From: JACPDH01 sp051305935
GTDB lineage: Bacteria > Acidobacteriota > Thermoanaerobaculia > Gp7-AA8
Direction of reading: 5' to 3'
Assembly (NCBI GenBank): GCA_051305935.1
Contig: JBPPMG010000029.1
Coordinates: 1-11,735, forward strand
Length of the DNA: 11,735 nt
Positions within the stretch are counted from its first letter, which is position 1. Every line of letters starts with the position of its first letter. A model generated the notes under the pieces. The model made no database searches and was not told the DNA's origin. It saw nothing but the letters and a program-made list of their open reading frames with translations. Position numbers and translations under genes: made by a program. Shown here in pieces: positions 5,630 to 11,735 of this stretch.

Positions 5630-7228
5630 CTACTCGATCCCGAATGCAGAAACCCTCGCAAGCATTTCGTTGAACCTGCGGGAGAGCTCGAGGTCGAACT
5701 GCCCTCCGGCCGCCCGCATGATCTGCGTCATTGCCGCAGACTCCGGAATGACGGGCTGATACGAGCTCAGCGAGGTCATCGCCTCGAAGGCATCGCAGAT
5801 GTGAAGAACCCGGGCGCCGAGAGGGATCTGCTCCCCGACCAGGCCGTGCGGGTATCCCTTGCCGTCGATCCGCTCGTGGTGCGAGAGCACCATTTGGGCC
5901 ACGTCGACACCGAGCGCCGACTCGGCGACGATCGCGGCGCCGGCCACCGGGTGCTGTCGGATGATCTGCCAGTCGTCGTCGTTGTACTGGGGCTTTCGGT
6001 AGAGACGCCGGTAGTCGAGAAGTCGCATGCCGACATCGTGCAGCAATCCCGCGAGGCGCACCTGCTCGACTTCCGCGGACGGGAGCTTGAGGTACTGCGC
6101 GAACTCCTCGGCGAGCATCGAGATGCGTTTGCTGTGCTCGACCAGGTCGGGATAGCGGTGGAAGTCGGGCTCGAGCAGCTTCTCCGCCACCTTCTGCCGC
6201 GCCATGCGGAGCGACAGGTGCGACACCCCGTGCTCGACCGCCTGGCGCATCAGCGCGAGATAGTGGTCGAGCGCCACGCGGGTGTGGCGGTTAGGCGGCG
6301 TGTCGAACGCAATGCTCAGGACGAGCCCCCGAATCCCGAGCACCTCGATCGGCGCGCTTAGCACCGACGAGATCATCGCGGGCTGCACCGGGCTTCCCTC
6401 GTCGCCGTAGGGCAGCGAGACCGAACGGCGGTTCGCCGACGAAATTTCGAGCCCCGTCTGCTTGCTCGCCCACATGCGCAGCTTCGCGTCGAACGCGTCG
6501 AGTGTCGGATCCGACACGGGCCCCCGCGCGACGAGCCGCTGCACGTTGCCCGCGTGCCCGAACGCCGTGAAAGCCGCGATCACCACTCCCTGCATGTTGA
6601 GGATTCCGGGGAGCACGCCGGCGGCCGCGTCGATCTCCGGCTCGACGAGAATCTTCGTTCCTATCCTCGCCGTGCTCAGCTCGCGGTCGACGATCTGCCT
6701 GGCCCGCTCGACGATGCGCGCGACCGACTCCGTACCGGGCGTTTCGTCCGCGGGCTTCTCGGACGAGGCCAGGACGGAGGCGGTTCCGTAGAAGCCGAAT
6801 TCCGTGAACAGGGCGACGATCGAGTCGACGAGCTCCTTCGCTTCCGGCAGGTCTTCCTTGCCGAATGGCTGCCGCCCTCCCTTGTCGCGCAGGTCGAGAA
6901 AGCCGACGAGCTGCTGCTTGTGGCGGATCGGCGCGACGAAGATGGACTCGCTGCCGGCGTGAAAGATCAGGTCGTAGAACTTCTGCTCGCTCGTTGCGCC
7001 ATTGATCCAGAACGCCGATTTGCGGGTGATCAGCCGCTCGACCAGAAGGTCGTTGCCCCCGACCTGAGGCCGCGGCGTCGCGCGAAAGCCGAACCAGGAG
7101 ACGAGGGAGTAGGGCTCGCCGGCCAGTGAAAGGTAGAGCGCCCCCTTCGTCGCGCCGATCGTGTCCTGGCAGCGCGCAAGCAGCGTGCCGAATCGGGCCT
7201 TCTGCTCCTCGCCCAGCTCGATGATCAT
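5630..7228 (-). CDS. GAF-like/HD-GYP domain protein (probable c-di-GMP phosphodiesterase)
   Basis: A 532-residue cytoplasmic protein. The N-terminal 150 or so residues look like a GAF sensor domain (GATKGALYLS, ESIFVAPIRHKQQLVGFLDLRDKGG). Residues 170-345 look like a second, divergent GAF-like module ending in VLSAPIEVLGIRGLVLSIAF. The HD-GYP domain covers about residues 355-500: HD pair His397/Asp398 (LLHDVGM), His426 (RQHP), His450-His451-Glu452 (SHHERIDGKGYP, GYP at 458-460) and Asp479 (ICDAFEAM). The metal ligands therefore appear intact. Two positions differ from the usual family pattern: HDxGK reads HDVGM, and the arginine-rich tail after DAFxAMTS is lost. HD-GYP enzymes hydrolyse c-di-GMP to pGpG or GMP; the PilZ gene downstream fits this. 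No Shine-Dalgarno precedes the ATG. It diverges from pncB across 53 bp. Confidence 0.92.
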   Translation of the reverse strand: MIIELGEEQKARFGTLLARCQDTIGATKGALYLSLAGEPYSLVSWFGFRATPRPQVGGNDLLVERLITRKSAFWINGATSEQKFYDLIFHAGSESIFVAPIRHKQQLVGFLDLRDKGGRQPFGKEDLPEAKELVDSIVALFTEFGFYGTASVLASSEKPADETPGTESVARIVERARQIVDRELSTARIGTKILVEPEIDAAAGVLPGILNMQGVVIAAFTAFGHAGNVQRLVARGPVSDPTLDAFDAKLRMWASKQTGLEISSANRRSVSLPYGDEGSPVQPAMISSVLSAPIEVLGIRGLVLSIAFDTPPNRHTRVALDHYLALMRQAVEHGVSHLSLRMARQKVAEKLLEPDFHRYPDLVEHSKRISMLAEEFAQYLKLPSAEVEQVRLAGLLHDVGMRLLDYRRLYRKPQYNDDDWQIIRQHPVAGAAIVAESALGVDVAQMVLSHHERIDGKGYPHGLVGEQIPLGARVLHICDAFEAMTSLSSYQPVIPESAAMTQIMRAAGGQFDLELSRRFNEMLARVSAFGIE

Positions 7229-7281
7229 GATTGGGAAAGTATACGGGTTCGCGCGCCGCGCAGGCCTGCTAGGATTTCCTC
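7229..7281. promoter_or_regulatory. Divergent promoter region between the HD-GYP gene and pncB
   Basis: Only 53 bp separate the two start codons. On the minus strand TATACT (7243-7238) is 9 nt before the HD-GYP ATG. On the plus strand TAGGAT (7270-7275) is 6 nt before the pncB ATG. Both match the -10 consensus reasonably and lie so close to the starts that transcripts would be leaderless or nearly so. AGGA within TAGGAT could instead be a ribosome binding site. No -35 boxes are evident. Confidence 0.45.
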
Positions 7282-8736
7282 ATGCCGATCGAGCGAGGGC
7301 AGGCGCTGCTGACCGACTTCTACCAGTTGACGATGGCCTACGGGTACTTCCGTGCGGGTCTCGCCGATACCGACGCCGTCTTCCATCTCTTCTTCCGGGA
7401 GAACCCGTTCGACAGCGGTTTCGCGCTCGCGGCCGGGCTCGAGCCGATCGTCGAGTATCTCGAGCACTTTCACTTCGCCCCCGACGACCTCTCCTACCTG
7501 GAGACGATCCGCGGCAACGACGAGAAGCCGGTCTTCGACCGCGAGTTTCTGGACGCCCTCGGGGCCATGCGCTTCAGCTGCGACATCGACGCCGTCCCCG
7601 AGGGAACTGTGGTCTTTCCCCACGAGCCACTCGTGCGCGTGCGGGGGCCGATCATGCAGGCGCAGATCATCGAGACGCCGCTCCTGAACGCCATCAACTT
7701 CCAGACGCTCGTCGCCACGAAGGCGGCACGCCTCAAGATCGCAGCGGGCAGCCTGCCCGTCGTCGAGTTCGGCCTTCGCCGGGCGCAGGGACCCGACGGA
7801 GGGATGTCGGCAAGCCGCGCGGCCTACATCGGCGGCTGCGCCGGAACGTCGAACGTGCTCGCCGCGAAGACGTGGGGCATTCCCGTGCGCGGAACCCATG
7901 CCCATAGCTGGGTGATGGCGTTCGACAGCGAGCTCGAGTCGTTCGAGAGGTGGGCCGAGGTGATGCCTAACAACTCGCTCTTCCTCGTCGACACCTACGA
8001 CACGCTCCAGGGAGTCCGCAACGCGGTCGAGGTGGGGCGGAAGCTCCGCGAGCGCGGGCACAGGATGATCGGGATCCGGCTCGACTCGGGAGACCTCGCG
8101 TACCTGAGCCGCGAGGCGCGTGCGATCCTCGACGCGGGAGGATTCCCAGACGCGGCGATCATGGCGACGAACGATCTCGACGAGCACATCATCGAGAGCC
8201 TTGGGCAGCAGGGCGCCGCGATCGGCCTCTGGGGCGTCGGCACGCGACTGGTCACGGCGTACGAGGAGCCGGCGCTCGGGGGCGTCTACAAGCTTGCCGC
8301 CACCCGTGCTCGCGGCGGAGACTGGGTCGAGAAGATCAAGCTCTCCGAACAGGCGGTGAAGACCACCACGCCCGGCATCCTGCAGGTGCGACGCTTCTTC
8401 GAGCACGGCGAAGCGGTCGGCGACATGATCTACGACGAGCGGCACCCGCCGGTCGCGCATCCGACGATCGTCGATCCGGCCGACATGACGCGCCGGAAGA
8501 CCTTTGCCGATTCGGCGGCCACCGAGGAACTGCTCGCTCCGGTTTTCCGCGCGGGGAAGCTCGTCGCCGACCTGCCGTCGATCGACTCCATCCGCGCGCG
8601 CGCAGTAGCCCAGATCGCCTCGTTTCATTCCGGCATCAAGCGCTTCGTCAACCCGCACATCTACCCCGTCGGCCTCGAGAAGTCGCTGTACGAGCGGAAG
8701 ACGAAGCTGATTCTGGAGGCGAAGGGGTACGGTTAA
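7282..8736 (+). CDS. pncB: Nicotinate phosphoribosyltransferase
   Basis: A 484-residue, full-length enzyme that joins nicotinate to PRPP, giving nicotinate mononucleotide (NaMN), with ATP use in this family. Diagnostic features: LLTDFYQLTMAYGYF at the N-terminus, FRENPFDSGFALAAGLE, the PRPP/nicotinate region EFGLRRAQGPDGGMSASRAAYIGG, GTHAHSW (residues 204-210, with the candidate phospho-histidine at 206 or 208), LVDTYDTL, GIRLDSGDLAYLS, and GVGTRLVTAYEEPALGGVYKL. This is the longer type shared by many bacteria and eukaryotes rather than the short enterobacterial type. The ATG at 7282 is preceded by AGGA with 7-nt spacing. It is first in a row of NAD salvage genes; nadE follows after 203 bp, filled by repeat D. 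Confidence 0.96.
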   Translation: MPIERGQALLTDFYQLTMAYGYFRAGLADTDAVFHLFFRENPFDSGFALAAGLEPIVEYLEHFHFAPDDLSYLETIRGNDEKPVFDREFLDALGAMRFSCDIDAVPEGTVVFPHEPLVRVRGPIMQAQIIETPLLNAINFQTLVATKAARLKIAAGSLPVVEFGLRRAQGPDGGMSASRAAYIGGCAGTSNVLAAKTWGIPVRGTHAHSWVMAFDSELESFERWAEVMPNNSLFLVDTYDTLQGVRNAVEVGRKLRERGHRMIGIRLDSGDLAYLSREARAILDAGGFPDAAIMATNDLDEHIIESLGQQGAAIGLWGVGTRLVTAYEEPALGGVYKLAATRARGGDWVEKIKLSEQAVKTTTPGILQVRRFFEHGEAVGDMIYDERHPPVAHPTIVDPADMTRRKTFADSAATEELLAPVFRAGKLVADLPSIDSIRARAVAQIASFHSGIKRFVNPHIYPVGLEKSLYERKTKLILEAKGYG

Positions 8737-8738
8737 GG

Positions 8739-8919
8739 CAGGCGAGAGGCGAGAGGCGACGAGGCGAGGAGCCTCTGTGGCGCAGGCACTCCTGCCTGCG
8801 CGTCGCCGAAGGCGACCCGAAGCCTCGAGCAGAGTGGGACCGAGCGGCGCTTCGCACCGCCGCGAAAGCTGCGCTTTCGCACTCCACATGACTGCTCATC
8901 GCCTCTCGCCTCTCGCCTG
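8739..8919. repeat. Heptamer-arm inverted repeat D (pncB-nadE spacer)
   Basis: Perfect 21-bp arms, left 8739-8759 and right 8899-8919, each made of about three GGCGAGA heptamers (or the complement). The core contains a series of hairpins: GAGGC/GCCTC (8761-8775), GCGCAGGCA/TGCCTGCGC (8780-8801, 4-nt loop), GTCGCC/GGCGAC (8802-8816, GAA loop), and GCGAAAGC/GCTTTCGC (8862-8880), the last enclosed by GAGTG (8832-8836) and CACTC (8880-8884). The left arm starts 2 nt after the pncB stop codon and the right arm ends 20 nt before nadE. There is no T-run, so it is not an ordinary intrinsic terminator. Confidence 0.9.
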
Positions 8920-8927
8920 AATCGGGC

Positions 8928-8933
8928 TAAGAT
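8928..8933 (+). promoter_or_regulatory. Possible -10 element for nadE
   Basis: TAAGAT lies exactly 6 nt before the nadE ATG, the same spacing as TAGGAT before pncB. No Shine-Dalgarno sequence and no clear -35 are visible. It would yield a leaderless transcript independent of pncB. The match is short, so chance cannot be excluded. Confidence 0.3.
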
Positions 8934-8939
8934 CATCCG

Positions 8940-10937
8940 ATGAAGTTCATCAAGGTCGCTGCCGCGGTGCTCAACCAGACGCCGCTCGACTGGGAGGGGA
9001 ACAAGCGGAACATCCTCGAGGCGATCGCCGAGGCGCGACGTCTCGGCGCGACGGTCTGCTGTTTGCCCGAGCTCTCGATCTGCGGCTACGGCTGCGAGGA
9101 CGCGTTCCACGCGCCGGGCGTCCACGAGATGTCGTGGCGGATGATGACGGAGATCCTTCCCGCGACGCGCGGGATGATCGTCTGCCTCGGGCTCCCTGTC
9201 GTCTATCACAACGCGATCTTCGACGCGGCCGCGCTGGTCGTCGACGGCCGGCTGGTCGGCATTGTCGGCAAGCGCCATCTCGCCGGCGACGGCATCCACT
9301 ACGAGCCGCGATGGTTCAAGCCGTGGCCCGCGGGCAAGCGTGTCGAGCTCACCGGGTTCGACGGCAAGCTCTATCCGTTCGGCGACGTCTACTTCGACTG
9401 CGGCGGGATCGTGATCGGCTTCGAGATCTGCGAAGACGCGTGGGTCGCCTCGCGGCCCGGCGCGATCCTCGCACGCGAGGGGGTCGACCTCATCCTCAAC
9501 CCGAGCGGCTCGCATTTCGCCTTCGGGAAGATGGAGACGCGCAAGCGCTTCGTGCTCGAAGGGTCGCGCGCCTTCGGCACCAGCTACGTTTACTCGAACC
9601 TCGTCGGCAACGAGTCGGGCCGCGCGATCTACGACGGCGGGGCGCTGATCGCCTCGAGCGGCAAGATGCTCGCCGAGGGCCCGCGCTTCACTTTCTCCGA
9701 CTGGCATGTCACCACCGCGGTCATCAACGTGAGCCAGACGCGCCAGATGCAGGCGCGCACCGGGAGCTTCGTTCCCGACCTCGACACCGTCCCGGGCGAG
9801 CGCGTGCGCGTCGAGTTCCCGTGGCCCGAGGTCGAGCCGGAGTTCGGCGTCATCGAGAAGGACGCGTGGGAGCGGAGCGCTCATCATCGCGAAGAGGAAT
9901 TCACACGCGCCGAGGCGCTCGCGCTCTTCGACTACATGCGAAAGAGCCGGTCGCGCGGGTACGTCGTGTCGCTCAGCGGCGGCGCCGATTCGTCGGCGTG
10001 TGCGGTGCTCGTCCGCACGATGTGCGAGCTGGGGGTCGCGGAGCTCGGTGCCGAAGGCTTCGCGAGGAAGTTAGGCTACTTCCCCGAGCTGCAGGGCAAG
10101 GATGGTCCCGACGCAATGATGTCGGAGCTGCTCGCCTGCGCTTACCAGGCGACGCGGAACAGCTCGACCTCGACGCGCGACTCGGCTGCGGCCGTCGCGA
10201 ACGGAGTCGGCGCGCGCTTTCTCGAGCTCGACGTCGACGCCTTCGTGCAGCAGTACATCGCGATGATCGGCGGCGCGCTCGGTCGCGAGCTCTCGTGGGA
10301 GCATGACGACATCGCGCTCCAGAATGTCCAGGCCCGCGTGCGCGTCCCGGGAATCTGGCTCGTCGCGAACCTTCGCGGCGCGCTCCTGCTCGCCACGAGC
10401 AATCGCTCCGAGGCCGCCGTCGGCTACGCGACGATGGATGGCGACACCGCGGGCGGTGTGAGCCCGCTCGGCGGCATCGACAAGGCATTCCTCCGCACGT
10501 GGCTTCGCTGGATGGAGAACGAGGGGCCCGCGGGGCTCGCGCCCTTCCCGTGCCTCGCGCTGGTCAACGGCCTCGCGCCGACCGCGGAGCTGCGCCCCGC
10601 GTCGGCACACCAGACCGATGAGGACGATCTCATGCCGTATCCGTTGCTCGATGCGATCGAGCGCGCGGCGATCCGTGACAAGCAGATGCCGATCGAAGTC
10701 TTCCGCATGATGCGGCGCCGCTTCCCGGAGCACGACGCGAAAGCGATGCACGAATGGGTCGATCGCTTCTTCCGCCTCTGGTCGCGCAACCAGTGGAAGC
10801 GCGAGCGCTACGCCCCCTCGTTCCATCTCGACGACGCGAACCTCGACCCGAAGACCTGGTGCCGGTTCCCGATTCTTTCGGGAGGGTTCGAGAAGGAGCT
10901 CGAGGAGCTGAAGGCGTACGTGGAGCGGAAGCTCTGA
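8940..10937 (+). CDS. nadE: Glutamine-dependent NAD(+) synthetase
   Basis: A 665-residue two-domain enzyme making NAD from NaAD, ATP and glutamine. The N-terminal glutaminase domain (about residues 1-280) is of the nitrilase superfamily, with the expected catalytic triad Glu44 (CLPELSICGYG), Lys111 (GKRHLAGDG) and Cys164 (FEICEDAW). The C-terminal synthetase domain has the PP-loop SGGADSS (346-352), LLATSNRSEAAVGYATMDGDTAGG, and ELRPASAHQTDEDDLMPY. The length is normal for the bacterial glutamine-dependent form, and nothing is missing. Ammonia made in the first domain is channelled to the second in this family. The ATG at 8940 is preceded by a -10-like TAAGAT but no ribosome binding site. It sits between pncB and pncA, which fits NAD salvage. 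The stop codon TGA overlaps the first heptamer of repeat E. Confidence 0.97.
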   Translation: MKFIKVAAAVLNQTPLDWEGNKRNILEAIAEARRLGATVCCLPELSICGYGCEDAFHAPGVHEMSWRMMTEILPATRGMIVCLGLPVVYHNAIFDAAALVVDGRLVGIVGKRHLAGDGIHYEPRWFKPWPAGKRVELTGFDGKLYPFGDVYFDCGGIVIGFEICEDAWVASRPGAILAREGVDLILNPSGSHFAFGKMETRKRFVLEGSRAFGTSYVYSNLVGNESGRAIYDGGALIASSGKMLAEGPRFTFSDWHVTTAVINVSQTRQMQARTGSFVPDLDTVPGERVRVEFPWPEVEPEFGVIEKDAWERSAHHREEEFTRAEALALFDYMRKSRSRGYVVSLSGGADSSACAVLVRTMCELGVAELGAEGFARKLGYFPELQGKDGPDAMMSELLACAYQATRNSSTSTRDSAAAVANGVGARFLELDVDAFVQQYIAMIGGALGRELSWEHDDIALQNVQARVRVPGIWLVANLRGALLLATSNRSEAAVGYATMDGDTAGGVSPLGGIDKAFLRTWLRWMENEGPAGLAPFPCLALVNGLAPTAELRPASAHQTDEDDLMPYPLLDAIERAAIRDKQMPIEVFRMMRRRFPEHDAKAMHEWVDRFFRLWSRNQWKRERYAPSFHLDDANLDPKTWCRFPILSGGFEKELEELKAYVERKL

Positions 10938-10990
10938 ATGCGGAATGCGGAATCTCGGAATGCGGATTGCGGAATGCGGAATGCGGAATG
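10936..10990. repeat. Left heptamer array of element E (GAATGCG type)
   Basis: Eight units in tandem: GAATGCG at 10936, 10943, 10958, 10972 and 10979, GATTGCG at 10965, one 8-nt unit GAATCTCG at 10950-10957, and a partial GAATG at 10986. It is the same heptamer as the GCATTCC array of element C, in the opposite orientation. It begins within the nadE stop codon (10935-10937). Confidence 0.9.
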
Positions 10991-11086
10991 AAAGGCGGGC
11001 GGGTAGCCGGACGCACGTGACCCGCGAGGCTCGTCGCGTAGCTGTCGCGGCTCTCGTGGAGAATTTGAGCAGGCCGCTGAGGCCCC
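10991..11086. other. Core of element E with hairpins
   Basis: A 96-nt GC-rich core between the two heptamer arrays. CGCGA (11023-11027) and TCGCG (11034-11038) form a short stem, and CCGCGA (11022-11027) can alternatively pair with TCGCGG (11045-11050). No open reading frame with coding character was seen. The reverse complement shows a loose, gapped resemblance to the core of element A. Confidence 0.4.
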
Positions 11087-11121
11087 ATTCCGCGTTCCGC
11101 GTTTCGCGTTTCGTGTTTGAC
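11087..11121. repeat. Right heptamer array of element E
   Basis: Five units in strict 7-nt register: ATTCCGC, GTTCCGC, GTTTCGC, GTTTCGT, GTTTGAC. The array is inverted relative to the left arm. Each step changes only one or a few bases from the last, so the units drift steadily away from the ATTCCGC type toward the pncA start. The array ends 2 nt before the first possible pncA ATG (11124), so it forms the upstream region of that gene. Confidence 0.85.
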
Positions 11122-11132
11122 GGATGTGCACG

Positions 11133-11735
11133 ATGATCCGCGATCGCGCCCTCCTCCTCGTCGACATCCAGAACGACTTCGTTCCGGGCGGAGCGCTCGC
11201 GGTGCAGGAGGGAGATCTCGTCGTTCCGGTCGCAAACGCCCTGCGGGCGAGGTTCGATCTCCTCGTCGCGACGCAGGACTGGCATCCGGCGGATCACGGC
11301 AGCTTCGCGTCGAACCACGCGGGTGCGAAACCGGGTGAGCTAGGCGAGCTCGGTGGGCTGCCGCAGATCTACTGGCCCGATCACTGCGTGCAGGGAACGC
11401 ACGGATCGTGGTTTCACGCGGCGCTCGACCTGCACGGGGTCACCGTCTTCCGCAAGGGGAGAGATCCCGGCATCGACAGCTACAGCGCGTTCTTCGACAA
11501 CGGGCACCGAAAGTCGACGGGGCTCGGCGATTTTCTGCGCGCCCGCGGAGTGCGCGAGGCGGTGATCCTGGGGCTTGCGACCGACTACTGCGTGAAATTC
11601 ACCGCGCTCGACGCGCGTGGGCTCGGCTTCGATGTGACGGTCGTCGAAGACGGCTGCCGCGGCGTGGAGCTCGCGCCCGGCGACTCCGCGCGCGCCTTCG
11701 AGGCGATGCGCGCGGCGGGCGCGCGAATCGTGCGC
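11133..11735 (+). CDS. pncA: Nicotinamidase (isochorismatase-fold), cut by the right edge
   Basis: 201 residues are visible, nearly the family's full length of about 210, and the frame is open to the last base. Nicotinamidase hydrolyses nicotinamide to nicotinate and ammonia. The catalytic triad is present: Asp11 (LLLVDIQNDF), Lys108 (FRKGRDPG) and Cys153 (LATDYCVKFTALDA). Metal ligands fit Asp49, His51 (TQDWHP) and His84 (YWPDHCVQGTH). SYSAFFDN is also typical. This is the E. coli-like type. The product feeds PncB, encoded two genes upstream. Start choice: ATG 11133 gives the usual short lead and has CGGA about 8 nt before it; ATG 11124 adds three residues. No strong ribosome binding site precedes either. 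The heptamer array of element E ends just upstream. Confidence 0.94.
   Translation, partial: MIRDRALLLVDIQNDFVPGGALAVQEGDLVVPVANALRARFDLLVATQDWHPADHGSFASNHAGAKPGELGELGGLPQIYWPDHCVQGTHGSWFHAALDLHGVTVFRKGRDPGIDSYSAFFDNGHRKSTGLGDFLRARGVREAVILGLATDYCVKFTALDARGLGFDVTVVEDGCRGVELAPGDSARAFEAMRAAGARIVR

Noticed and set aside
4706..6361. 551-residue open frame on the plus strand
   Set aside because: Its N-terminus is just the translated heptamer array (HSAFRIP repeats), and the rest is antisense to the PilZ and HD-GYP genes, whose domains are clear.
7225..8889. 554-residue minus-strand frame opposite pncB
   Set aside because: pncB motifs are unambiguous on the plus strand; the antisense frame is a composition effect.
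8739..8919. Insertion sequence or MITE with terminal inverted repeats
   Set aside because: No transposase and no obvious target-site duplication next to the arms. The arms are tandem heptamers, unlike usual IS ends. A non-autonomous element cannot be fully excluded.
8733..9887. 384-residue minus-strand frame opposite nadE
   Set aside because: Antisense to the glutaminase domain of nadE, with its beginning in coding sequence and its end in repeat D.
10071..11318. 415-residue minus-strand frame opposite nadE and pncA
   Set aside because: It reads through both arms of repeat E and antisense of two recognised enzymes.

Overview
This 11.7-kb window is GC-rich bacterial chromosomal DNA with dense, short-spaced genes. 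It holds nine complete or nearly complete protein genes plus one cut at the left edge. No rRNA, tRNA, CRISPR array, transposase or phage gene was seen. The gene content suggests a Gram-negative environmental bacterium: a CBM9-like protein, a PDZ protein with a signal peptide, an OmpR-type two-component pair, an HD-GYP/PilZ pair, and gene starts that often lack a clear Shine-Dalgarno site. My guess is Acidobacteriota or a related deep lineage. That is inference from style, not a marker-based call.

Layout, left to right. (1) 1-555 is the 3' end of a CBM9-like protein gene, and 674-1135 is a small exported PDZ protein. (2) 1195-2757 is a membrane sensor histidine kinase and 2927-3619 is its likely partner response regulator, both on +. 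(3) 3738-4589 is an exported protein of unknown function on -, convergent with the regulator and separated from it by a strong bidirectional terminator. (4) 4811-5533 is a PilZ protein and 5630-7228 a GAF-like/HD-GYP protein, both on - with HD-GYP first. Together they look like a c-di-GMP receptor and phosphodiesterase. (5) Divergent from these on + is an NAD salvage cluster: nicotinate phosphoribosyltransferase (7282-8736), glutamine-dependent NAD synthetase (8940-10937) and nicotinamidase (11133 to the right edge). These convert nicotinamide to nicotinate (PncA), then to NaMN (PncB), and finally NaAD to NAD (NadE). Only the NadD adenylyltransferase step is absent from the window.

The most unusual signal is non-coding. 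Five intergenic regions (about 2716-2860, 3613-3743, 4611-4824, 8739-8919, 10936-11121) carry the same architecture. Short tandem heptamers form two arms in inverted orientation around a 69-180 nt core that often contains smaller hairpins. The heptamer differs between loci (GGCCANN, GAATTGA, GCATTCC, GGCGAGA), but the 7-nt period and inverted layout recur. The elements start at or within a few bases of the stop codon of the gene before them. They resemble in concept the heptanucleotide tandem repeats known from filamentous cyanobacteria, but here they are arranged as large palindromes with different sequences. I treat this as the main candidate for something undescribed.
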